DNA of 14,438 nucleotides, taken from NCBI GenBank assembly GCA_018668195.1, contig JABITU010000262.1:1-14438 (forward strand), read 5' to 3'. Every line of letters begins with the position of its first letter. Position 1 is the first letter of the stretch. Source of the stretch: Tateyamaria sp. GTDB lineage: Bacteria; Pseudomonadota; Alphaproteobacteria; Rhodobacterales; Rhodobacteraceae. A model generated the notes under the pieces. The model had not been told where the DNA came from. It saw only the letters and a program-made list of their open reading frames with translations, and searched no databases. Made by a program: the position numbers and the translations under genes. Shown here piece after piece: positions 1 to 5,817 of this stretch.

Positions 1-69
1 ATCAGCACAACGCAGAGATATATTGATGTGAATAGTGATCAGCTTAGTCAGGCAGTGGAGTTGCTGTGA
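1..69 (+). CDS. Tyrosine recombinase/integrase, C-terminal end only (5' part outside window)
   Basis: Frame 1 from the window edge encodes 22 residues, beginning ISTTQRYIDVN and ending in TGA at 67-69. The S-x-T-T-Q-R-Y-I-D-V pattern is what phage-type integrases and XerC/D-like recombinases show around the catalytic tyrosine that attacks the DNA; here that would be the Tyr of TTQRY at bases 19-21. The short acidic/aliphatic tail after it is also normal for such proteins. These enzymes cut and rejoin DNA at specific sites through a 3'-phosphotyrosine intermediate. The rest of the gene lies to the left of the window, so neither its integrity nor its subfamily can be judged. It points toward the catabolic cluster and ends about 340 bases before it. 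The call rests on a short stretch, but the motif is characteristic. Confidence 0.68.
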   Translation: MSTTQRYIDVNSDQLSQAVELL

Positions 70-411
70 CAGGCAGGAGCTAACCAGATCGGACATTCAT
101 TCAAAGCGCAGCGAATGGCTGCTAAGAGCCCAGAGTGGACCTGTTGATTCTGTGCTGCGTGCACTCGCAACGCAGAAATTGCTGCAAGAGCGTAAATTTT
201 TTTGCCGCTGTGCAGCGAGAAAACCGGCCGTTCATGCCAACCGCGGCGAGAATGATACACCCAAAAATCAAGTCGCGGGACGAAGCTGCCCAGACAGTTC
301 CTTTAACGACCGCTTGGCTGCAATCTCTGCTGTTGTAGCGGGCATATTTCTGCCAAGCGCTTGCACGATTGAAAAACAAACCATCTCATCTTGAGCACCC
401 TTTGCACTAAA
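70..411. other. Intergenic stretch without a convincing gene; possible degenerate or dispersed sequence
   Basis: This stretch lies between the end of the left recombinase and the end of the leftward operon. Short open frames exist on both strands, but they overlap each other, lack ribosome sites and have Cys/Arg-rich, low-quality translations. A T7 run lies at about 197-203 and a perfect 10-bp palindrome, CAAGCGCTTG, at 354-363. I see no hairpin followed by a T-run that would clearly end the leftward operon, and no tRNA. The plus-strand translation around 100-250 has the look of non-coding sequence that recurs near mobile genes in Roseobacter genomes. That is an impression from memory, not something shown here. 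Confidence 0.4.
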
Positions 412-792
412 CTAGGCGTCCTCAAGGACTTTGCGCGCAACGCGAAAACACTCCAACGCTTGGGGGACACCGCAGTAGATGCCGATGACATGAATAATTG
501 CGCGAATTTCGTCTTGCGTTACACCGTTGTTGATCGCGCCACGACAATGGATTTCCCACTCATGCATCTTGCCCAATGCGCCAATCATCGACAGGTTCAT
601 CATCGAGCGCGTCTTCGCGTCGATCGCATCGTCGCCCCAGCCAAAACCCCAGCACCATGCCGTCATTGTTTCTTGAAAGGGGCGGGTGAATTCATCGGCG
701 GCTGCAAGGTTCTTTTCAACGTACTCAGCGCCTAGCGTGGCTTTGCGTTGCTCCAGTCCTTTCAGGAACAGGTCTTCATCGAATGCACTCAT
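412..792 (-). CDS. Carboxymuconolactone decarboxylase (CMD) family protein
   Basis: This is a 126-residue protein of the size of PcaC-type 4-carboxymuconolactone decarboxylases, with the family's helical core. Recognisable segments are the K-T-R-S-M-M-N-L-S-M helix (about residues 60-69), HEWEIHCRGAINNGVTQDEI (about 77-96) and the IYCGVPQALECF segment (about 105-116). It has no AhpD-type CxxC, so a peroxidase-related role is unlikely. Proteins of this family decarboxylate lactones or act as small hydrolase/isomerase-like enzymes, and many family members lie outside protocatechuate pathways. No other protocatechuate gene is present here, so pcaC would be an over-call. It is the last gene of the leftward operon, 3 nt after the aldehyde dehydrogenase stop, with a modest AAAGG ribosome site inside the end of that gene. 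The substrate is unknown; a role in late ring or lactone handling is an inference. Confidence 0.85.
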   Translation of the reverse strand: MSAFDEDLFLKGLEQRKATLGAEYVEKNLAAADEFTRPFQETMTAWCWGFGWGDDAIDAKTRSMMNLSMIGALGKMHEWEIHCRGAINNGVTQDEIRAIIHVIGIYCGVPQALECFRVARKVLEDA

Positions 793-795
793 GTC

Positions 796-2241
796 TTAGC
801 CTTTCAGTTTGATGGCGACGTTTTTCGTCTGCACATAGTTCCAGAGGGCTTCGCGACCTTTCTCGCGTCCGTAACCCGATTTACCGTACCCACCGAAGGG
901 CGTCTCGACTCCGCCTGCGTACCATTCATTGACGAACACTTGCCCGGCACGCAGTTGGCGGGCGGCGCGGGTTGCGCGATCAAGGTTGCTGGTAAAGACA
1001 CCGCCGACCAAACCGTAGGGTGTGCCGTTAGCAATCTTGATCGCCTCTTCGTCGGCCCCGAACTTTAGAACAGACAGCACTGGTCCAAAGACTTCTTCAT
1101 TAGCAACGGTCATATCAGGCGTCACGCCCGTCAGGATCGTGGGTTCTAGGAATGCCCCGGGGATGTTCATTTTGCGACCGCCGGTTGCCACAGTGGCCCC
1201 TTGTGCCTGCGCATCGCTCACCATTTGTGCTGCACGGTCGCGTTGGCGCTCAGAAACCATGGCCCCCATCGTCGGGCCAAAATCCGGTTGCTCAACACCC
1301 GGCTTCACGGTCAGCGATTGCGCCACGCCGACCATGCGATCGACCAGCGCGTCATGCACGCTGTCGTGGACAATCACGCGGCTCATCGCTGAACAAACCT
1401 GACCCGCGTTGAAATAAATGCCCCAACGGACGTCGTTTTCAAAGGCTTCAATGTCAGCGTCATCATGGACGATGGCGGCGGACTTACCACCAAGTTCCAG
1501 CACACAAGGAACGACATTCTGTGCGGCAGCGGTGGCAATGGCGATCCCTGTTGGCACGGATCCCGTAAAGACGATCTGGTCCACATGCGGGTGCGCAGAC
1601 AAGGCCGCCCCGGCCTGATGGCCCAACCCGCACAGGATGTTCACCGCACCTTTGGGAAGCCCCACAGATTCTGCCGCATGGGCGAACCACGCATTGCTCA
1701 GTGGCGTCAGTTCCGGCGTTTTGATAACGCAGGTGTTTCCCGTTGCCAGCGCTGCCGACAGCGAACGGGCGGTCATCTCAACAGGGTAGTTCCACGGTAT
1801 GATCTGGGCCGAGACGCCAAAGGGCTCGTAGGTGGTAAAGTCAAAGTAATCTTTGCCAAGCGGGATGGAGCGGCCTTCGACGGTTTCGGCCTGATTGCCA
1901 TAATATTCGAAATAGCGTGCCGCGCCTTCCACTTCGATCCGCGATTCCCAAAGCGGTTTACCCTGCTCCAGCGTCAGAACATGCGCAAGTTCGTCAATGT
2001 GATCGAGCAGATAACGCCCCATGGCTTGCACCATACGCCCGCGTTCAACGGGGCGCAGGTCGGACAAAGCGCCGGATTGATGGACACGTTGTGCGGCCAT
2101 TACCGCGCGGTCTACATCGCCTGCATCCGCGAGCGCTTGTTCGGCCAGTTTTTCGCCCGTGCCGGGATTTATAACGTCGATCCGCCCTGCGCCGCCGTCA
2201 ACCCACGCGCCGTCAATGTAGTTTTGCCAATAGGTCTTCAT
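796..2241 (-). CDS. NAD(P)-dependent aldehyde dehydrogenase (betaine/semialdehyde dehydrogenase type)
   Basis: This 481-residue protein is a full-length member of the aldehyde dehydrogenase superfamily. It shows the oxyanion Asn in PWNYP (N151), the cofactor-site Lys in VIKTPE (K174), the general-base Glu in LELGGKS (E249), the nucleophilic Cys in FNAGQVCS (C283) and the second conserved Glu in EEVFGP (E383). It should oxidise an aldehyde to the acid in the cytosol, resembling betaine-aldehyde and semialdehyde dehydrogenases. The chosen ATG (2239-2241) overlaps the sulfotransferase stop in an ATGA junction. A longer frame reaching 2406 would add 55 Arg/Ser-rich residues inside the upstream gene and is not supported. 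In this cluster it could oxidise a semialdehyde made by ring opening or transamination. Family assignment is firm; substrate is inferred. Confidence 0.95.
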   Translation of the reverse strand: MKTYWQNYIDGAWVDGGAGRIDVINPGTGEKLAEQALADAGDVDRAVMAAQRVHQSGALSDLRPVERGRMVQAMGRYLLDHIDELAHVLTLEQGKPLWESRIEVEGAARYFEYYGNQAETVEGRSIPLGKDYFDFTTYEPFGVSAQIIPWNYPVEMTARSLSAALATGNTCVIKTPELTPLSNAWFAHAAESVGLPKGAVNILCGLGHQAGAALSAHPHVDQIVFTGSVPTGIAIATAAAQNVVPCVLELGGKSAAIVHDDADIEAFENDVRWGIYFNAGQVCSAMSRVIVHDSVHDALVDRMVGVAQSLTVKPGVEQPDFGPTMGAMVSERQRDRAAQMVSDAQAQGATVATGGRKMNIPGAFLEPTILTGVTPDMTVANEEVFGPVLSVLKFGADEEAIKIANGTPYGLVGGVFTSNLDRATRAARQLRAGQVFVNEWYAGGVETPFGGYGKSGYGREKGREALWNYVQTKNVAIKLKG

Positions 2242-2981
2242 GTGGGCTTGATCCGATGCTGATAAAGATGATCGTAGTGTGGCTTCATCCGCCGATGGAC
2301 GCGACGTACGCGTTCGGGTGCATCGTCTACTTCGATATAGCGGCGCACTTGCGGTGTCAGGCCCGTGGATTGCGCAAGGTTGGCGTGGAATGACCCACCG
2401 TCCCACCAGCTATGCGCCGACGGATCGCCGCCCGGCTCCCAAGACATCGCTTCAGCAATAAAGGGGATATCAACAGCATCGCAAAAGGCCGCGACCATCT
2501 TGTCAGGGTCTTCAAGCAGATCGTCACTGTCGACCACGGGCGGCGGGGTGCCATTCAAGGCGGTCAAGAGGTCAAACAGGGCGCGCTGTTCAGGAAACCC
2601 AACCTCAAGCTCATCAAAGTCGGGCCATTTATTATACACCGACGAGATGGTTTTTGCCGGATCGCGGATCAGGAAAGCATGGGTGAAATTGGACAGGAAG
2701 TCAGGCGTCCACATGTGATTGATGTAGTGGGGAAAGTCTTTGAGGAACACAGGGCCATTTTTGGCGCGCGTCTGTATACCGTCCCAGACGCTTTTGATCG
2801 AAAGCCCTTTGGTGGTTTTTTCCCCGTCTTTGTAGCGTGGCCAGAACGGGTCCTCGCCTTGATACCATGCCTCGCCAAAAGGTTCGTGCAAGCAGTCCAG
2901 ATCACCCCGCTGGCGCATCATCCATTCGAACGCGGTTGAGGTAGATCGGGGGACAGCCCAAAGGGCGATGATCTTATGCAT
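2238..2981 (-). CDS. P-loop sulfotransferase-like family protein
   Basis: This 247-residue protein opens with a beta-strand and the loop AVPRSTSTAF (residues 9-18). That matches the 5'-phosphosulfate-binding loop of the PAPS-dependent sulfotransferase fold, with R12 and S13-T16 as the phosphate-contacting stretch. A second typical segment, FLIRDPAKTISS (103-114), matches the 3'-phosphate site (R106, S113/S114). The pattern belongs to the small bacterial sulfotransferase-like group often found beside amino-acid metabolism genes. True members move a sulfuryl group from PAPS to a hydroxyl or amine, but for this subgroup the activity is mostly unproven. Translation is probably coupled: the start overlaps the racemase-like gene by 8 nt behind a GGAGAG site, and the stop overlaps the aldehyde dehydrogenase start by 4 nt. 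A sulfating enzyme inside an apparent degradation operon is unexpected. Confidence 0.85.
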   Translation of the reverse strand: MHKIIALWAVPRSTSTAFEWMMRQRGDLDCLHEPFGEAWYQGEDPFWPRYKDGEKTTKGLSIKSVWDGIQTRAKNGPVFLKDFPHYINHMWTPDFLSNFTHAFLIRDPAKTISSVYNKWPDFDELEVGFPEQRALFDLLTALNGTPPPVVDSDDLLEDPDKMVAAFCDAVDIPFIAEAMSWEPGGDPSAHSWWDGGSFHANLAQSTGLTPQVRRYIEVDDAPERVRRVHRRMKPHYDHLYQHRIKPT

Positions 2982-3807
2982 GGAGGCTCTCCAACAGCAT
3001 GCTTTGGGGGGTGGTCGGCGCGATCGCGAGGTCCTTCATGATCCGCCAATAAAGTGCTGTGTCATGGCCGATCACTGGTTTGCCCAGTTTGGCCTCCATC
3101 GCACGCGCCAAATGCAGGGGGCGTTGTGGCAGGCCATTTGGCCCACTGCGAAAATTGCACATTCCGTTGATCAAATAGGCGTCCGCGTTGGGGGCCTGCT
3201 CAGCGACATAGCTAAAGCTGCGATCAAACAGATCACCGTCAAAAATCCAGCGTTTGGCGTTCACGGCGTCTTGGTCCGGGAACCAGCCCTGATCGACGAA
3301 ATTGCCCGCCCAAAGGACATCGAAGCCCGCTTCGCGCAGGAACCCCGCAGTGCCTTGCCACCAGTCTGGCCAGTGATAGGCCCCGTTTAACGCGACTTTC
3401 TCAACGTTACGATCGCGCAAGGCTTCGACCATTGCGTAACCCGCCATGTGAAAACGGGTCTCATATTTGTCCGACAGATCCGCGCAGTGCTGTCGTATGC
3501 CGTCGACGCCAAGTCCGCTGGCATGCACCCAATTCGATCCAACCTGACCGCACACATCGACGCCATTGCGCGCCATGCAATGCACAAAGTCCTCCATCAT
3601 CCCGAAGTTCTTTTTGCGTTGGTCCAGCCCATGGGCGTAATCGGGAACATGCAACATCCAACCGTGCACACCAACGCTTTCGGGGGACATGCGCAGGAAA
3701 TCGGATGGGGCGGCGTCGTAATCAAACGGCGGGCAGGTAAATCCGACTTGGTGTGGGAACAGTTTTTGATCTGCCGTCCATTTCTCGGGCATTGCAAAAT
3801 CAGCCAT
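2974..3807 (-). CDS. Asp/Glu racemase - maleate isomerase - arylmalonate decarboxylase-like protein
   Basis: This 277-residue protein has the two-lobed layout of this superfamily. The clearest match is the C-terminal stretch with KLGKPVIGHDTALYW (about residues 240-254), close to the 'lGkPVv-S-N-A--W' signature of maleate cis-trans isomerases and arylmalonate decarboxylases. Family members use one or two cysteines, one per lobe, to move protons or open a double bond. Here the candidates are C86 (VDVCGQVGSNW) and C217 (INGMCNFRS), and both seem displaced by one residue from the usual positions, so catalysis cannot be assumed. The start is the ATG at 3805-3807, with GGAGG (3814-3818) 6 nt upstream; a TTG at 3810 is less likely. 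It overlaps the Rieske gene by 8 nt and the sulfotransferase gene by 8 nt. The reaction is unknown. Confidence 0.75.
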   Translation of the reverse strand: MADFAMPEKWTADQKLFPHQVGFTCPPFDYDAAPSDFLRMSPESVGVHGWMLHVPDYAHGLDQRKKNFGMMEDFVHCMARNGVDVCGQVGSNWVHASGLGVDGIRQHCADLSDKYETRFHMAGYAMVEALRDRNVEKVALNGAYHWPDWWQGTAGFLREAGFDVLWAGNFVDQGWFPDQDAVNAKRWIFDGDLFDRSFSYVAEQAPNADAYLINGMCNFRSGPNGLPQRPLHLARAMEAKLGKPVIGHDTALYWRIMKDLAIAPTTPQSMLLESLHA

Positions 3808-4879
3808 CAATTGCCTCCCTCATCCAACGCTGCAGGTGCATGACGGGGTGTTCTGAATTCACTCCGCCTTTGGGATCGACAACCAGGGGCCCTGGTCTGT
3901 AGCCGCGTGAGCCGAGACCGCGTTGGACGGATTCGACGAGGTGGATGTCCTCTTCGACGGTTGTTTCGCGATCTTGTACCGCGAGCGCGCGGACTTTTGG
4001 ATCATCGACGCCGTCCACGGAATACCACCCGCGCCACACCACCACATGATCTGCGTCCACGGCACGCCAGTGATAGGTGTTCAGCACATTGCCAGGGTAA
4101 ACTTGGAACGAGAACATCGGCCAGAGGAACCAGCTGGAATATTCATATTGGTGCGCAAAGCCGGAATGGACATCATAGGTCATGTCCTCAAGGCTTTGGC
4201 ATTCGGTTGTGTGACGCAAGCACTTGCCTTGCGGCTGGATGTCATAGGTTTCGGGTTTGACGACGCCGTTGGCAAAGGTCGGATGACAAAGAGAGCAATG
4301 GTAGCACTCAGAGTAATTTTCGACCGAAACCTTCCAATTGCAGGCCTCGGGGATTTCCACCCATTCCAGCGGTTTTAGGTCGGCCCAGTTCGGCACCCAT
4401 TCTTCCAACTCAGCGCGTGCGTTCGGGAACCATTCCTCCATCGGAGCGGCATCCGGATCGAGGTTCACAAAGACAAAGCCGAGGAATTCTTCGGCGCGCA
4501 CTTCGGTTAGGCAAATGCCGGATTTATCAAACCCCTCAACTGCCTTGATGTTGGGCCCGGCGCGCAGCTCTCCCGTCAATTCATACGTCCAAGCATGATA
4601 GGGGCAGACCACGACGCGGGTTGTGCCTGTGCCGCTGACCAATTGGTGCGCGCGGTGTTGGCAGACGTTATAAAACACGCGGATTTTGTTATCGCGCCCA
4701 CGGATCGCAAAAAGGCTTTCGCCCGCAATTTCAAACGTGGCGTAGTCACCTGTTTTTGCCAGTTCTGATGCATGGCACCCAAACTGCCATGTCTGTGCAA
4801 GAAGGCCTGCGTTTTCGACCTCAAACACTTGGCGGTCGGTGTAATATCGCGCGGCGAGGGAACGGATAGGCTCGATCAT
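3800..4879 (-). CDS. Rieske non-haem iron oxygenase, alpha subunit (quaternary-amine oxygenase type)
   Basis: This 359-residue protein contains a Rieske [2Fe-2S] site, C73-x-H75 and C92-x2-H95, in the N-terminal third. The catalytic domain follows, with mononuclear-iron ligands H194 and H199 in ENYSECYHCSLCHP and a probable D311 in EEDIHLVE. Most ring-hydroxylating dioxygenases have Asp at the position between iron centres. Here Glu (E191) occupies it, as in carnitine/betaine oxygenases such as CntA and the glycine-betaine and stachydrine demethylases. Such enzymes hydroxylate an N-methyl or C-N-adjacent carbon, releasing formaldehyde or splitting the C-N bond. The start has a strong GGAGG (4884-4888), 4 nt from the ATG, and overlaps the regulator stop as ATGA. 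No beta subunit or reductase is in the window, so electrons must come from elsewhere. The substrate class is inferred. Confidence 0.92.
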   Translation of the reverse strand: MIEPIRSLAARYYTDRQVFEVENAGLLAQTWQFGCHASELAKTGDYATFEIAGESLFAIRGRDNKIRVFYNVCQHRAHQLVSGTGTTRVVVCPYHAWTYELTGELRAGPNIKAVEGFDKSGICLTEVRAEEFLGFVFVNLDPDAAPMEEWFPNARAELEEWVPNWADLKPLEWVEIPEACNWKVSVENYSECYHCSLCHPTFANGVVKPETYDIQPQGKCLRHTTECQSLEDMTYDVHSGFAHQYEYSSWFLWPMFSFQVYPGNVLNTYHWRAVDADHVVVWRGWYSVDGVDDPKVRALAVQDRETTVEEDIHLVESVQRGLGSRGYRPGPLVVDPKGGVNSEHPVMHLQRWMREAIDG

Positions 4880-5763
4880 GAATCCTCCGAATGGTAGAGG
4901 CCTAGTTGGTGGCGACGTTTATGGAAGGTCTCGACACGTTTAGGGATTTCGTCACTGGCGACGGCGATGACGAAGGACAGTAACGTTTCCAGAAGCGCAA
5001 TGATGCTAACGGACGATGGAAAGAACTGCGGGTTTTCCACCGAGACGACAAAGCCATGGTCCGCCATGCGGATGATCGGGCTGGCGGGGCTATCGGACAA
5101 TGCGACGATGACCATACCCTGCTCGCGGGCAATTTTGACGGCTTCCACCACTTCTGTGCGGTAGGGCTTGCACGTCACAGCAATCAGAATGTCGTTGTCA
5201 TCCGCCCAAGCAAGGTCATCCACTGGCGTGGACCCGGGGCGAGGGATGGCATGGAATTCGGTCATGCCCGTCGACGCCAGATAAGTGAAGTTCCGAGCGA
5301 CCGAGTTGTTGACCCCGACACCCAAGGTGAAGACGCGGCGCGCGTTCCAAATGGCTTTGGCTGCGGCCTTCAAATCTTCGGTTGAAATACCTCCGAAGGT
5401 ATCTTCGATGTTGGTCATCACATCGCGCACCATATCGGCATAAAGACCGCCAAGATCGCCGGATTTTGAAATGTCCTGCAACCACCGTGCACGGTCCGGA
5501 AAGTCCGCAGCACCATTGCGAATGGCATCGCGGAAGGGCGCCCGAAAGTCCTCGTAGCCTTCAAATCCCACCTGTCGCGCCATGCGCACGACCGTATTGG
5601 GTTTAACGTTCGCCGCCTCAGCAATTTCGCGTACCGTCGACACACCCACATCGCGCGGATTTTCAAGCACGTAGGTCGCGGCTTTGCGCGCCTCTGGCGT
5701 GAGGTCTGACAACTCACCGGCGAGGCGGTCCAGAATCGAATTTGATACATTTGTCCCATTCAT
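4876..5763 (-). CDS. RpiR-family transcriptional regulator (HTH + SIS domains)
   Basis: This 295-residue protein has the RpiR layout. An N-terminal helix-turn-helix includes STVREIAEAANVKPNTVVRM (about 42-61), followed by the GFEGYEDFR segment (66-74) usual in this family. A sugar-isomerase (SIS) domain runs from about 125 to 265, with the TLGVGVNNSVA loop (146-156) that normally binds a phosphosugar or related ligand. It is the first gene of the leftward operon and sits back to back with the rightward operon, so it probably controls both. RpiR proteins act as repressors or activators whose DNA binding changes with an effector. The start chosen is the ATG at 5761-5763. It has no clear ribosome site, and frames from 5817 or 5919 would run into the promoter or the divergent gene. 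The effector is unknown, perhaps a pathway intermediate. Confidence 0.92.
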   Translation of the reverse strand: MNGTNVSNSILDRLAGELSDLTPEARKAATYVLENPRDVGVSTVREIAEAANVKPNTVVRMARQVGFEGYEDFRAPFRDAIRNGAADFPDRARWLQDISKSGDLGGLYADMVRDVMTNIEDTFGGISTEDLKAAAKAIWNARRVFTLGVGVNNSVARNFTYLASTGMTEFHAIPRPGSTPVDDLAWADDNDILIAVTCKPYRTEVVEAVKIAREQGMVIVALSDSPASPIIRMADHGFVVSVENPQFFPSSVSIIALLETLLSFVIAVASDEIPKRVETFHKRRHQLGLYHSEDS

Positions 5764-5786
5764 GATTGACGATGGTACTTTTGTCC
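5744..5786. repeat. Pair of 13-bp near-direct repeats, candidate operator
   Basis: GATACATTTGTCC at 5744-5756 and GGTACTTTTGTCC at 5774-5786 agree at 11 of 13 positions, lie in the same orientation and start exactly 30 bp apart, about three helical turns. A third partial copy of the core, CTGTCC, lies at 5794-5799. The first copy falls inside codons 3-7 of the regulator gene and the second in the divergent promoter gap. A dimeric or tetrameric regulator bound to one face of the DNA would fit this spacing. The sequence match is direct observation; the operator role, most likely for the adjacent RpiR protein, is inference. Confidence 0.45.
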
Positions 5787-5817
5787 GTTTAGCCTGTCCA
5801 CAGAAAATACGACTCAT
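5764..5817. promoter_or_regulatory. Divergent promoter region between the two operons
   Basis: This 54-bp gap is the only place from which both operons can be transcribed. For the leftward operon, the minus strand carries TGGACA (5800-5795) and, after 17 nt, TACCAT (5777-5772), a fair sigma-70-like pair; it would start transcription very near the regulator ATG. For the rightward operon, TTGTCC (5781-5786) is followed after 17 nt by the A-rich AAAATA (5804-5809), a weaker candidate. The two would overlap each other and the 13-bp repeats, so a single regulator could switch both. Hexamers were matched by eye and neither start site is proven. Confidence 0.45.

Noticed and set aside
35..394. 119-residue open frame on the plus strand before the cluster
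   Set aside because: It begins inside the end of the left recombinase gene, has no ribosome site and has a composition unlike a folded protein; open frames on the other strand overlap it with equal quality.
1465..2262. 265-residue open frame opposite the aldehyde dehydrogenase
   Set aside because: It is antisense to a gene with all catalytic motifs intact, and its length is a by-product of GC-rich codon use.
2242..2406. 55-residue N-terminal extension of the aldehyde dehydrogenase
   Set aside because: It lies inside the sulfotransferase gene, is rich in Arg and Ser, and the family begins at the chosen Met, which forms an ATGA overlap with the preceding stop.
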